A stretch of 64,000 nt of DNA. It comes from Crenobacter caeni (GTDB taxonomy: Bacteria; Pseudomonadota; Gammaproteobacteria; Burkholderiales; Chromobacteriaceae). Below are positions 1 to 8,704 of this stretch, one piece after another. The stretch lies in the NCBI RefSeq assembly GCF_010435965.1, contig NZ_JAAGAA010000002.1:282452-346451 (forward strand). Reading direction: 5' to 3'. A program made the position numbers and the translations under genes. The notes under the pieces were generated by a model. The model saw only the letters and a program-made list of their open reading frames with translations, did no database searches and was not told the origin of the DNA. The number at the start of each line of letters is the position of its first letter. Position 1 is the first letter of the stretch.

Positions 1-2
1 TG

Positions 3-2291
3 CTGACGATGGCCGGCCTCGAAGTCGAGGAAACCGAGCCGGCGGCGCCCGCGTTCAGCGGCGTCGTCGTCGCCGAAGTGAAGGAAGTCGCCAAGCACGA
101 GAACGCCGACCGCCTGCGCGTGACCAAGGTCGATGTCGGCCTCGGGGAACTGGTGCAGATCGTGTGCGGCGCGCCGAACGTCGCCGTCGGCCTGAAAGTG
201 CCATGCGCGCTGCCTGGCGCCGTGCTGCCGGGCGACTTCAAGATCAAGCCGACCAAGATGCGCGGTGTCGAATCGAATGGCATGCTGTGCTCGGGCAAGG
301 AAATCGGCGTGCCCGACGAGGTCGACGGCCTGTTGGTGCTGGATGCGGACGCGCCGGTCGGCGCGAGCATCCGCGACTACCTGTCGCTCGACGACACGCT
401 GTTCACGCTGAAGATCACCCCCAACCGCGCCGACTGCCTGTCGATCCGCGGCCTCGCGCGCGAAGTCGCCGCGCTCACCGGCAGCGAGCTTAGCCCGCTG
501 GTACCGCAAGCGGTGGCGCCGAGCATCGACGACACGAAGACCGTCCGGCTTGACGCAGGCAAGGCGTGTGGCCGCTATATCGGTCGTGTCGTGAAGGGCG
601 TGGACGCAGCCGCGCCGACGCCGCGCTGGATGCGCGAGCGCCTCGAACGCGCCGGCCTGCGCTCGATCTCGGCGATTGTCGACATTACCAACTACGTGCT
701 GCTCGAGCAGGGCCAGCCCATGCACGCGTTCGATCTCGCCCGCCTCGACGGCGGCGTCACCGTGCGCTTCGCGCAAGAAGGCGAGACGCTGGTCTGCCTG
801 AACGAGAAAGAAGTGACGCTGTCGGCCGATACCCTGGTGATCGCCGACGACGTGAAGGCCTTGGCGATCGCCGGCGTGATGGGCGGGCTGGAGAGTGGCG
901 TGACCACCGCCAGCCGCGACATCTTCCTCGAGAGCGCGTTCTTCGCGCCCGAGGTAGTCGCCGGCAAGGCGCGCCGTCTGGGCTTCGGTTCCGACTCTTC
1001 GTTCCGTTACGAGCGCGGCGTCGACTTCATGCTGCAGCGTGAAGCGATCGAACGTGCGACCGCGCTGGTGCTGGAGATCTGCGGCGGCGCTGCCGGCCCG
1101 CTGACCGAGGCGGTTGGCGAGCTGCCCGAGCGCGCCGAGGTGAAGCTGCGCACCGCGCGCGTCGCGCGCGTGCTCGGCGTGAGCCTGACGGCCGACGAGA
1201 TCGCCGCCATCCTTGCGCGCCTGGCGCTGCCCGCGCGCGCCGTCGACGACGGTTTTGTCGTCACCGCGCCGAGCTTCCGCTTCGACATCCGCATCGAGGA
1301 AGACCTGATCGAGGAAGTGGCCCGCGTCTACGGCTACGACAACATCCCGTCCGACGCGCCGAAGAGCGGCCAGCGCATGCTGGCGCAGCCCGAAGAGCTG
1401 CGTCCGCGCGAGGCGGTGCGTCAGATGGTCGCTTCGCGCGACTACCAGGAGATCGTCAGCTACGCCTTCGTTGAGGAGCGCTGGGAAGCCGACTTTGCCG
1501 GCAACGCCGACCCGGTACGCCTGATCAACCCGATCGCCAGCCAGATGAGCGTGATGCGCTCGACGCTGATCGGCGGCCTGGTCGACACCCTGTGCGGCAA
1601 CCTCAACCGCAAGCAGCCGCGCGTGCGCGTGTTCGAGATCGCCCGCGTGTTCAAGAAGGACGGCGAGGCCTTCGTGCAGCCGGAAAAGGTTGCCGCGCTG
1701 GCTTGGGGGGCGCGTGCACCCGAGCAGTGGGGCATGCGTGCCGAACGCGTCGACTTCTACGACGTGAAGGCCGACGTCGAGGCGCTGCTGTTCCCGCGCG
1801 TGGCCGAGTTCCGCCGCGCCGCGCATCCCGCGCTGCACCCGGGGCGCGCGGCCGAGGTGCTGGTCGACGGCGAAGTGGTCGGCGTACTGGGCGAGCTGCA
1901 CCCGCGCTGGGTGCAGGCGTACGACCTGCCGTCGGCGCCGGTGCTGTTCGAGCTCGACTTTGCCGCGCTGCAATCGCGCACGCCAGTCAAGGCGCGTGCG
2001 GTGTCGCGTTTCCAGGGCGTGCGGCGCGACCTCGCTTTCGTCGTCGCCGAATCGGTCGAAGCCGCTGCGCTGCTCTCGACGCTGCGCAAGGTCGCGGGCG
2101 AACTGGTGACCGAGGTCGCGCTGTTTGACGTGTATCGCGGCAAGGGCGTGGAAGAGGGCAAGAAGAGCCTCGCGCTGCGCGTGCAGCTGCAGGCGATGGA
2201 CCGCACGCTGAACGACGAGGACGTCGAGGCGGTGATCGCCGCGATGGTCGCCGCGGCTGCCGAAGAGCACCACGCCGTGTTGCGCTTCTGA
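3..2291 (+). CDS. pheT: phenylalanyl-tRNA synthetase beta subunit (5' truncated by window edge)
   Basis: Charges tRNA-Phe as the beta part of the cytoplasmic alpha2-beta2 enzyme. The reading frame is open from the window edge (Leu-Thr-Met-Ala-Gly...), so the true start and roughly the first 25-30 residues lie upstream; 762 residues are visible of about 790 usual. Domain order seen: EMAP/OB-type tRNA-binding fold near residues 15-125, B3/B4 editing module around 210-370, B5 around 400-475 (with a RIEEDLIEEVARVYGYDNIP block), the catalytic-like core, and a C-terminal ferredoxin-like anticodon-binding domain that begins with a SRFQGVRRDLAFV motif. It ends just before a strong intrinsic terminator that separates it from ihfA; pheS should lie directly upstream, outside the window. 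Identification is secure. Confidence 0.97.
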   Translation: MTMAGLEVEETEPAAPAFSGVVVAEVKEVAKHENADRLRVTKVDVGLGELVQIVCGAPNVAVGLKVPCALPGAVLPGDFKIKPTKMRGVESNGMLCSGKEIGVPDEVDGLLVLDADAPVGASIRDYLSLDDTLFTLKITPNRADCLSIRGLAREVAALTGSELSPLVPQAVAPSIDDTKTVRLDAGKACGRYIGRVVKGVDAAAPTPRWMRERLERAGLRSISAIVDITNYVLLEQGQPMHAFDLARLDGGVTVRFAQEGETLVCLNEKEVTLSADTLVIADDVKALAIAGVMGGLESGVTTASRDIFLESAFFAPEVVAGKARRLGFGSDSSFRYERGVDFMLQREAIERATALVLEICGGAAGPLTEAVGELPERAEVKLRTARVARVLGVSLTADEIAAILARLALPARAVDDGFVVTAPSFRFDIRIEEDLIEEVARVYGYDNIPSDAPKSGQRMLAQPEELRPREAVRQMVASRDYQEIVSYAFVEERWEADFAGNADPVRLINPIASQMSVMRSTLIGGLVDTLCGNLNRKQPRVRVFEIARVFKKDGEAFVQPEKVAALAWGARAPEQWGMRAERVDFYDVKADVEALLFPRVAEFRRAAHPALHPGRAAEVLVDGEVVGVLGELHPRWVQAYDLPSAPVLFELDFAALQSRTPVKARAVSRFQGVRRDLAFVVAESVEAAALLSTLRKVAGELVTEVALFDVYRGKGVEEGKKSLALRVQLQAMDRTLNDEDVEAVIAAMVAAAAEEHHAVLRF

Positions 2292-2315
2292 TATCCTATT
2301 GTTTTTTAAACACGA

Positions 2316-2346
2316 ATCCCCCGCCTTGGGCGGGGGATCATTTTTG
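2316..2346 (+). terminator. intrinsic terminator between pheT and ihfA
   Basis: A perfect 10-bp inverted repeat (ATCCCCCGCC / GGCGGGGGAT, 3-nt loop) is followed by CATTTTT. It lies 25 bp after the pheT stop and should reduce readthrough into ihfA, which starts 24 bp further on. Confidence 0.85.
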
Positions 2347-2369
2347 AGTTGGCCGTTTCGAGGTATTGC

Positions 2370-2666
2370 ATGACTTTGACAAAAGCCGAGTTGGCTGACC
2401 TGCTGTTCGATCGGGTTGGTTTGAACAAGCGCGAAGCCAAGGACATGGTGGAGTCTTTTTTCGAGGAAATCCGTGTCGCGTTGGAGGTCGGTGACAGCGT
2501 GAAGCTGTCCGGCTTCGGTAACTTCCAGCTGCGCGACAAGCCGCAGCGTCCCGGTCGCAACCCCAAGACCGGGGAGGAAATTCCCATCACCGCTCGCCGT
2601 GTGGTAACTTTTCATGCGAGTCAGAAACTGAAAGGCATGGTCGAGCAAAACCATGAAGGCCGCTGA
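2370..2666 (+). CDS. ihfA: integration host factor alpha subunit
   Basis: 98-residue DNA-bending protein of the HU/IHF family, partner of IhfB in the nucleoid-associated heterodimer; IHF also assists sigma-54 promoters such as the one before fliK. Seen: N-terminal [20 protein letters not shown], the GFGNF turn and the beta-arm motif [12 protein letters not shown] with the intercalating Pro. The ATG at 2370 was chosen over an upstream TTG at 2349 because of the AGG-type ribosome site six bases before it and the usual IHF-alpha length. pheST-ihfA order is common in proteobacteria. It overlaps the following merR gene by 14 bp, so the two are co-expressed. Confidence 0.97.
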   Translation: MTLTKAELADLLFDRVGLNKREAKDMVESFFEEIRVALEVGDSVKLSGFGNFQLRDKPQRPGRNPKTGEEIPITARRVVTFHASQKLKGMVEQNHEGR

Positions 2667-3000
2667 ACTGCCGGCGATCCCGGCCAAGCGCTACTTCACC
2701 ATCGGTGAAGTCAGCGAGCTGACCGGGGTCAAGCCCCATATCCTGCGCTACTGGGAACAGGAGTTCTCCCAGCTCTCGCGCGTGCAACGCCGCGGTAACC
2801 GCCGCTATTACCAGCACCGCGAGGTGTTGATGGTGCGCCGGATCCGCGGCTTGCTGTACGACGACGGTTTCACCATCCAGGGGGCACGCCAGCGCCTGGC
2901 GCAGCAGGGCGAGCAGCCGCTGCCCGTCACCGCGCAGGAAGTGCGCAAGGAATTGCAGTCCATCCTCGACTGGCTCGATCTTGGGCTTGGCAAAAGCTGA
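2653..3000 (+). CDS. MerR family transcriptional regulator
   Basis: 115-residue DNA-binding protein with a complete MerR winged-helix region near residues 13-80 ([20 protein letters not shown]...; [20 protein letters not shown]). The C-terminal part is a short helix with no metal-binding cysteines and no effector domain, so it is not a MerR/CueR/SoxR metal or redox sensor. This small regulator is regularly found behind ihfA in beta- and gammaproteobacteria; its target is not known from sequence. Its start overlaps the last 14 bp of ihfA. Its last 14 codons contain the -35 and part of the spacer of the tRNA-Pro promoter. Confidence 0.93.
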   Translation: MKAAELPAIPAKRYFTIGEVSELTGVKPHILRYWEQEFSQLSRVQRRGNRRYYQHREVLMVRRIRGLLYDDGFTIQGARQRLAQQGEQPLPVTAQEVRKELQSILDWLDLGLGKS

Positions 3001-3015
3001 GTTTGCAAATATAAT
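2987..3015 (+). promoter_or_regulatory. sigma-70 promoter of tRNA-Pro
   Basis: TTGGCA at 2987-2992 and a consensus TATAAT at 3010-3015 are separated by exactly 17 bp and followed by a GC-rich discriminator (GCGCTC), as in stringently controlled stable-RNA promoters. It overlaps the 3' end of the merR gene; the tRNA begins 15 bp after the -10 box. Confidence 0.88.
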
Positions 3016-3029
3016 GCGCTCTCTTCGGT

Positions 3030-3107
<78 letters not shown>

Positions 3108-3113
3108 AGTTTC

Positions 3114-3151
3114 AAAGAAAAAGGCTACCGGTAACGGTGGCCTTTTTCTTT
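3114..3151 (+). terminator. intrinsic terminator after tRNA-Pro
   Basis: Near-perfect 17-bp inverted repeat with a GTAA loop (arms AAAGAAAAAGGCTACCG and CGGTGGCCTTTTTCTTT, one G-U pair), ending in a T-rich arm eight bases after the CCA end. Confidence 0.9.
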
Positions 3152-3251
3152 GTCTGATGCCCGCCGCACGGAACGGCCATCCTTTGCCGCGCGGCAACCT
3201 TGGCGTGCCCAGCTGCCGGCATGACTGTTACTTTTATGTCATATGATGGGC

Positions 3252-3300
3252 TTGTGCGTTCGTTCAGTCTTCGTATAATCAATCCAATTATCATGTATAC
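3252..3300 (+). promoter_or_regulatory. promoter and operator-like palindrome before the GntR gene
   Basis: TTGTGC (3252-3257) and TATAAT (3274-3279) are 16 bp apart; the palindrome GTATAC sits at 3295-3300, just past the expected start of transcription and 24 bp before the gene. GntR/FCD proteins often bind GT-N-AC palindromes, so autoregulation is plausible but not shown. Confidence 0.5.
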
Positions 3301-3324
3301 GATAGGGCAGGATCCGGATTCCCG

Positions 3325-3993
3325 ATGACCATCATGCAGCCGATCAAGCGCCAGACCCTGACCAGCGCCGTGACCGAGTCGTTGCGCAAGCGCATCCTGT
3401 CCGGCGAGTTTGCCGACGGCCAGCAGCTGCGCCAGGAAGCGCTATCGAACGAGTACGGTGTCAGCCGTGTCCCGGTGCGCGAGGCGCTGCGCCAGCTCGA
3501 GGCCGAGGGCCTGATCCAGATCATCGACCACAAGGGCGCGCTGGTTTCCAAGCTGTCGTTCGAGGACGTGCTCGAGTTCCTGGAGATCCGCTCGCAACTG
3601 GAGAGCGCGCTGCTTGCCGCGTCTATCCCGCGCCAGACCGAAGACGACCTGGCGCTGGCCCAGGCTACGCTCGACGAATTCGAGGAGGCGCTGCAAAGCG
3701 GCGACGTGCGCCACTGGGGCGAGCTCAACTCGCGCTTCCACCTTGCCCTGTATCGTTCGGCCGAACGCCCGAACACGCTGGCGCTGATCGAGTCGCTGCA
3801 CAACAAGACCGACCGCTACACCCGCATGCAGATCCTGTTCACCGAGACGATGGCGCGCGCGCACGAAGAGCACAGCCGCCTGTTGCGCTTGTGCCGGGAG
3901 CGCAGGGTCGAAGAGGCTGCCGAGTTCATCCGTTTCCATATCCTGTCCGCCGGCCGCGCGCTCGAAGCGTACCTGCAGGAACAGTCCGCCTGA
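3325..3993 (+). CDS. GntR family transcriptional regulator, FCD (FadR-like) subfamily
   Basis: 222-residue cytoplasmic regulator. Residues about 9-75 form the GntR winged helix (ESLRKRILSGEFADGQQLR, then VSRVPVREALRQLEAEGL), and residues about 80-215 an all-helical FCD ligand domain. FCD metal/ligand-type residues are present (ELNSRFHLALY; HEEHSRLL; RFHILSAG), as in regulators of small organic acid or amino acid catabolism. It is transcribed alone, with the nearest downstream gene on the opposite strand, so its targets cannot be read from the neighbourhood; the divergent ligand-binding-protein/sensor locus next door is a candidate only by proximity. An in-frame ATG three codons later is an alternative start. 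Confidence 0.92.
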   Translation: MTIMQPIKRQTLTSAVTESLRKRILSGEFADGQQLRQEALSNEYGVSRVPVREALRQLEAEGLIQIIDHKGALVSKLSFEDVLEFLEIRSQLESALLAASIPRQTEDDLALAQATLDEFEEALQSGDVRHWGELNSRFHLALYRSAERPNTLALIESLHNKTDRYTRMQILFTETMARAHEEHSRLLRLCRERRVEEAAEFIRFHILSAGRALEAYLQEQSA

Positions 3994-4018
3994 ACGCCTG
4001 ATTCCCTGCTGACACCCG

Positions 4019-4045
4019 CGACAGGCCGGCTTGACCGGCCTGTCG
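4019..4045. terminator. hairpin between convergent genes
   Basis: Perfect 11-bp inverted repeat (CGACAGGCCGG / CCGGCCTGTCG, 5-nt loop) between the stop codons of the GntR gene and the convergent ligand-binding protein gene. Neither side has a T run, so termination efficiency is uncertain. Confidence 0.55.
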
Positions 4046-4046
4046 G

Positions 4047-5237
4047 CTATGGTGCGCGCGTCAGGTCGGGACGGAGCCTTGCCTTGTCCTGCGGGTGGGC
4101 AAAGCCGACCCGGCCGCCGCGCACCACGCCGATCAGCGGAATGCGCGCGTCGACGGCCTCGTGGTCGTGACGGGAAAACGGCCGGTGGTAGCGCGCCAGC
4201 ACGCCGTCGACCGGTTCGCGCAGCTGCTCCAGCGCCGCGACGACCGCGTCGGGCTGGTGGCTGCCCGCCTGCCTGAGGGCAGCTGCCCATAGCAGCAGGG
4301 CGTCGTGTCCCTGTGCCGCCGCGACCGGCGAGCTGATGCGGCGGGTGTGCTGGCGCGTGCGCAGGGTGCCTACGAAGGCCTGCTGCACGGGGTCGTTGCC
4401 GTCTTCGATCAGGGTCTGCACCATGCGGGCGCCTTCCGCTGCCGGGCCGGCATGGTCGATGAAGTTGGGCAGCGCGAGCGTCCAGCTGCCCATCAGTGGA
4501 ACCCGCCAGCCCTGCTGGGCCATCGCGTCGGCGATCGCGGCCAGCTGCGGACCCAGCGCGTAGGTGAAGACGAGTTCGGCGCCGGCCTCGCGGGCGGCGC
4601 GCACCGCGCCGCCCAGGTCGCGCTCGTGCGCGCCGAAACGCTGCACGAGCACCGGGGTGAGCCCGCGCCGTGCGAGGGCGTGCGTCAGTTCGCGTTCGCC
4701 GCCTGCACCGTACGCCGAGCTGTCGGCGAGGATGGCGACCCTTCTGAGGCCCTGCTCGCCGATGGCCTCGCGCACGATCAGCTCGGCCTGCAAGGTATCC
4801 GGCGTGGCGACGCGGAAGATGTAGTGGGTGGCTTCGCCGGCATGGCGGCGGGTCAGTTCGCTGGCGGTCGCCACCGCGATCAGCGTCGGCACCTGGCGTG
4901 CCTGCAACAGGTCGAGCGCGGGCAGCGCCACCGGGGTGTTGACGAAGCCGATGACCGCGTCGACGGCGGGTGGCGTGCTCAGCGCGCGGGCGTGGCTTGT
5001 GCCGACGGCAGGCACGCCGCCGTCGTCGCGTTCGACGAGTTCGACCCGGCGGCCGAGTATGCCGCCTGTCCGGTTGATCTCTTCGGCGGCCAGGCGGATG
5101 CCGGCGCGCATGGCCAGCCCCATTGGCGCCGAACCGCCGGTGAATGCACCGATCACGCCGACGCGCAGCGGGGGCGGGGCGGCGTGCACGGGGCTGGCGA
5201 CGGCCAGCAAGCAGAGGGCCAGTACGAGGCGAAGCAT
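4047..5237 (-). CDS. periplasmic ligand-binding protein, branched-chain amino acid (LivK) type
   Basis: 396-residue secreted protein. The signal peptide MLRLVLALCLLAVASPVHAA is followed by a type I periplasmic binding fold (LRVGVIGAFTGGSAPMG...; AAEEINRTGGILGRRVELV; DAVIGFVNTPV; ...GVIGG-type end). Such proteins bind amino acids, amides, urea or aromatic acids. The ATG at 5237 is preferred over one nine codons upstream because it places the signal peptide at the N-terminus and has GGAA ahead of it. No permease or ATPase gene is adjacent; instead the gene is divergent from a sensor kinase, so it may serve as a ligand-capturing partner of that kinase rather than as an importer component. Ligand not predictable. 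Confidence 0.88.
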   Translation of the reverse strand: MLRLVLALCLLAVASPVHAAPPPLRVGVIGAFTGGSAPMGLAMRAGIRLAAEEINRTGGILGRRVELVERDDGGVPAVGTSHARALSTPPAVDAVIGFVNTPVALPALDLLQARQVPTLIAVATASELTRRHAGEATHYIFRVATPDTLQAELIVREAIGEQGLRRVAILADSSAYGAGGERELTHALARRGLTPVLVQRFGAHERDLGGAVRAAREAGAELVFTYALGPQLAAIADAMAQQGWRVPLMGSWTLALPNFIDHAGPAAEGARMVQTLIEDGNDPVQQAFVGTLRTRQHTRRISSPVAAAQGHDALLLWAAALRQAGSHQPDAVVAALEQLREPVDGVLARYHRPFSRHDHEAVDARIPLIGVVRGGRVGFAHPQDKARLRPDLTRAP

Positions 5238-5367
5238 GACGGTTCCGGCATTGGATGGCGCCATTGTCGCCCGAATTACCCGGCCAGTGAATGCATTTTG
5301 TATATCTTGTCTGCCGCCGCCGTGCCTGCTCGGTTAGAATCAAGGCTCCACTATCCATCCTTTTCGC

Positions 5368-8022
5368 ATGCCGAGGCTGTACCCGCCCAACGGCGCGCTG
5401 TTTTCGCGGCTCGACACCCGCTGGCTGCGCCTGATCCCGAACACCCTGATCCTGTTGTTCGTGCTGACAATGGGGACGGCGGTGTGGATGCTCGACGAGC
5501 GCGAGGCGAGGGTGCGTTCTGGCGAGCTCATGCGCGACAGCCAGTGGGCCGAACAGACCCTGCAATTGCGCCTCGAGGATGCCCTGTCGCTGCTGTACGC
5601 CTTTGCGCAGGCTCTGCCCGCCGGCGGGGGCGGCATGGAGGCGCAGATCGCCGAACTGGTCGCCAATACACCCGAGCTTGCGCTGGTGGCGCGGCTGGGC
5701 CGGGACGGGGAGCCGGAGTGGGGCGCGCGATCGAGTGACGCGCGCCTCGGTTTCATGCGTGAAATCGAAGGTGCGCGGGCCTGGGCCGAATTGCCCGAGC
5801 ATGACGGTGCGCAGTTTGTCGGGCCGTTCAAGGATGCCGACGGCCGCTGGGGCATTCCCATCCTGCTGCCCTTGCGCGAAGGCAGGGTGTTCAAGGGCGC
5901 GCTGGTCGCGGTATTCGACGCCGAAGGTTTCCTGCGCCGCCTGCCGCCGGCGTGGTTCGCCAAGAAATACCAGTTGTCGCTGATTGGCGGCGAAGAAACC
6001 GAGGTCGCCAAGAGCGGTGAGCGGAGCTTGCTGCCCGGTGCGGTGGCGAGGCTCGCCTTGCCCGGCACCGGCATGCGCGTCGAAGCGCGCCCGCTTCGCC
6101 AGCCGCTGACACCGCTGCCCAGCCTGCAGCTTTTGGCCATCGGCGGGCTCTCGCTGCTGACGCTGGTCAGCCTGCTTTCCCTGTCGCGCCATATCCGCGC
6201 GCGGATCGACGCCGAACACGAGCGCAACCGCATCTACCGGCTGTCGCAGGAAATGCTGGCCGTCGTGCGTGCGGACATGACGCTTGCCGAACTCAACCCG
6301 GCGCTGTGCCGCCTGTTCGGCTACGACGAGGCGCGCCTGCTGGGGACTTCCCTGCTCAGCTACCTTGCGCCCGACGCGCGCGAAGCGGTGCGTGCCGAGC
6401 TGGAGGAGATCCTCGCGCACGCGCTGAACGACCGCATGGTCGAGACGGTGGTCGCTGGGCGGGACGGCCGGCAGCGCTGGGTACTGTGGGCCGTCAGCCC
6501 CTTGCCCGGCAGCCAGACGCTGTTCCTGTCCGGGCGCGACCTGACCGCGACGCGGCGCGCCGAACAGGCCTTGCGTGCCGAGTCCGCTTACCGCAAGGCG
6601 ATGGAAGATTCGCTGTCGGTCGGCGTGCGGGCGATCGACCTTGACGGGCGCATCCTGCACGTGAACCCCGCGTTCTGCCGGATTACCGGCTACGCGGTCG
6701 AAGAGCTGGTCGGCCAGTTGCCGCCTTATCCTTACTGGCTGCCGGGCGAAGAGGGCGAGCGCTGCATGCGGGCGCTCGGCGCGGCGATGGCCGGCGGCTT
6801 TGCCGAAGAGGGGTACGAGCAGGTCTACCAGCGCAAGGGGGGCGCGCTGTTCTACGGCCACCTCTTGATGTCGCCGCTGATCGGCGCCGACGGCGTGCAG
6901 ACCGGCTGGATGGCGGCGATGACCGACATCACCGAACGCGAGGAGGCGAGGCGGCGCCTGATGGCCGAGCACGAGCGTTTCGTCGCGGTATTCGAGGGGC
7001 TGGGCGCGGCCGTCGCGGTGGTCGACGCCGACAGCGCCGAGCGCTACTTCAGCAACGCCCGCTACCACGAGCTGATCGGCGGCGTGGAGGGCGAGCATTG
7101 CTGCGACCTGACGCTGGCGAGGCTGCAGGCCGGGCAGGCCGAGGACGACTACGAACTTTGCTGGCCGTCGGGCGGGCTCGAGCGCTGGCTGTCGGTGCGC
7201 CGCCGCGCGATCCGTTGGGTCAACGGGCGCGACGCGCGCATGGTGATGGTGTTCGATACCACCCGCGAGCACCTGGCGAGCGAAGAGTACGCGCAGCAGC
7301 TGCAGCGCATGCAGGCCAAGAGCCGCCTGATCAGCATGGGCGAGATGGCGTCCACCCTCGCGCACGAATTGAACCAGCCGCTGTCCGCGATCGCCAACTA
7401 CCAGCGCGGTTGCATCGAACGGCTGCACCAGGGGCGTGCCGACCCGGCGGCGCTGCTGCCGGTGATGGAAAAGGTCGCCGTGCAGGCCGAACGGGCCGGG
7501 CAGATCGTCCACCGCGTGCGCGACTTCGTCAAACAAAGTGCGCCGGTGCGCTCGCCGCACGCGCTCGCCGAGCTGGTCGACGCCACGCTGGCGCTGGCCG
7601 AGATCGAGGCGAGGCGTCAGTCGGCGCGGGTCGAGGTGAGGCTGCCGTCAGGCTTGCCGCCGGTAGAGGTCGACGCGGTGCTGATCGAGCAGGTGCTGTT
7701 CAACCTGATCAGGAACGGTTTTGACGCGATGCGCGCCTTGCCTCCCGCACGCCGCGTCGTCGTGCTCAGCGCGACGGCCGGCACGCGCCAGGTCGAGCTG
7801 ACCGTCGCCGACCAGGGCCCGGGTGTGCCCGAGTCGCTGCGCGCTTCGCTGTTTGACGCCTTCTTCACCACCAAGCCTGACGGCATGGGGATGGGGCTCA
7901 ATATCTGCCGCACCATCGTCGAGCAGCACCGCGGCCACTTGTGGCTCGGGCACGCCGACGCTGGTGCCGTTTTCCACCTCACCTTGCCGATCGCCGAACA
8001 GATATGTCCAAGCCTGCCCTGA
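5368..8022 (+). CDS. membrane-bound PAS-domain sensor histidine kinase
   Basis: 884 residues. A transmembrane helix at about 22-41, a periplasmic region of about 210 residues, and a second helix at about 252-272 are followed by three PAS-type segments (about 290-400, 408-525, 535-640), a HisKA domain with the phosphorylated His at about 666 (GEMASTLAHELNQPLSAIAN), and a HATPase_c domain with N box (NLIRNGFDAM), G1 (DQGPGVPE) and G2 (GMGMGLNICRTIV) motifs. The H-E-L-N-Q-P-L H-box groups it with FixL/DctB/TtrS-like kinases. It overlaps the next gene, a FixJ-type regulator, by 19 bp, so they form one two-component system. The divergent ligand-binding protein could supply the signal; that link is inference. 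Confidence 0.93.
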   Translation: MPRLYPPNGALFSRLDTRWLRLIPNTLILLFVLTMGTAVWMLDEREARVRSGELMRDSQWAEQTLQLRLEDALSLLYAFAQALPAGGGGMEAQIAELVANTPELALVARLGRDGEPEWGARSSDARLGFMREIEGARAWAELPEHDGAQFVGPFKDADGRWGIPILLPLREGRVFKGALVAVFDAEGFLRRLPPAWFAKKYQLSLIGGEETEVAKSGERSLLPGAVARLALPGTGMRVEARPLRQPLTPLPSLQLLAIGGLSLLTLVSLLSLSRHIRARIDAEHERNRIYRLSQEMLAVVRADMTLAELNPALCRLFGYDEARLLGTSLLSYLAPDAREAVRAELEEILAHALNDRMVETVVAGRDGRQRWVLWAVSPLPGSQTLFLSGRDLTATRRAEQALRAESAYRKAMEDSLSVGVRAIDLDGRILHVNPAFCRITGYAVEELVGQLPPYPYWLPGEEGERCMRALGAAMAGGFAEEGYEQVYQRKGGALFYGHLLMSPLIGADGVQTGWMAAMTDITEREEARRRLMAEHERFVAVFEGLGAAVAVVDADSAERYFSNARYHELIGGVEGEHCCDLTLARLQAGQAEDDYELCWPSGGLERWLSVRRRAIRWVNGRDARMVMVFDTTREHLASEEYAQQLQRMQAKSRLISMGEMASTLAHELNQPLSAIANYQRGCIERLHQGRADPAALLPVMEKVAVQAERAGQIVHRVRDFVKQSAPVRSPHALAELVDATLALAEIEARRQSARVEVRLPSGLPPVEVDAVLIEQVLFNLIRNGFDAMRALPPARRVVVLSATAGTRQVELTVADQGPGVPESLRASLFDAFFTTKPDGMGMGLNICRTIVEQHRGHLWLGHADAGAVFHLTLPIAEQICPSLP

Positions 8023-8630
8023 CCGTCCACGTCGTTGACGACGACGAAGCCTTCCGCGATTCCCTGTTGTGGCTGCTCGACAGCCACGGTTACCCTGCGC
8101 GCGGCCACGACAGCGCCGAGGCCTTGCTCGAAACCATCTCGCCTGCCGAGTCGGCCTGCCTGGTCGCCGACGTGCGCATGCCCGGCCTGTCCGGGCTCGA
8201 GCTGCTCGATGAAATGCGCGCGCGGGACGTGCGCTGGCCGGTGATCTTCATCACCGGGCACGGCGACTTGCCGATGGCGGTGCAGGCGCTCAGGCAGGGG
8301 GCGTTCGATTTCCACGAGAAACCGTTCGACCAGGCGGCGCTGTTCGCGTCCGTTGACCGTGCGCTGGCGCTGGCGTCGCAGCAGCAGGCGCAGGCGCAGT
8401 CACGGGCCCGGGTGGGCGCGCGCCTGGAGTCGCTGACCCAGCGCGAGCGCGAGGTGCTCGAGCTGGTGGTGCAGGGCAAGATGAACAAGCTGATCGCCGA
8501 CGCGCTGGGGATCAGCATCAAGACCGTCGAGGTGCACCGCGGCAAGATGATGGACAAGATGCAGGTGCGTTCGGTTGCCGAGCTGATCCACGCGGTGATG
8601 AGCGCGGCGGACGAACGCGCACTGCCTTGA
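8004..8630 (+). CDS. FixJ/NarL-type response regulator
   Basis: 208 residues. Receiver domain about 6-120 with acidic pocket VDDDE, phospho-acceptor Asp56 (LVADVRMPG), Thr in FITGHGD and Lys in HEKPFD; C-terminal LuxR-type helix-turn-helix (LTQREREVLELVVQGKMNKLIADALGIS, then KTVEVHRGKMMDKM). It acts as a DNA-binding regulator phosphorylated by the kinase whose gene it overlaps. The ATG at 8004 was chosen because it gives the exact family N-terminus; an upstream in-frame ATG at 7941 would add 21 residues without homology character. Targets are not evident; both the divergent ligand-binding protein and the downstream flagellar-like pair are adjacent. Confidence 0.94.
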   Translation: MSKPALTVHVVDDDEAFRDSLLWLLDSHGYPARGHDSAEALLETISPAESACLVADVRMPGLSGLELLDEMRARDVRWPVIFITGHGDLPMAVQALRQGAFDFHEKPFDQAALFASVDRALALASQQQAQAQSRARVGARLESLTQREREVLELVVQGKMNKLIADALGISIKTVEVHRGKMMDKMQVRSVAELIHAVMSAADERALP

Positions 8631-8642
8631 GCCTGCCTGCCA

Positions 8643-8669
8643 TAAAGCATGTGGCGTATTGGTCGATAA
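8643..8669 (+). promoter_or_regulatory. sigma-28 (FliA)-type promoter for the flgP/flgT-like pair
   Basis: TAAAGCAT at 8643-8650 and GTCGATAA at 8662-8669 are separated by 11 bp, matching the flagellar sigma factor consensus (TAAAGTTT-N11-GCCGATAA) at 5 of 8 and 7 of 8 positions with exact spacing. The first gene starts 35 bp downstream of the -10 element. Confidence 0.7.
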
Positions 8670-8704
8670 AGTATCATTCCCCCATCGTCCACGCGGTAAA
8701 ACCG

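Noticed and set aside
3442..7560. Very long minus-strand open frame (about 1370 codons) opposite the GntR, binding protein and kinase genes
   Set aside because: Arg/Gln/Pro-rich translation without domains; it is the mirror frame of GC-rich genes whose own products are clearly recognisable.
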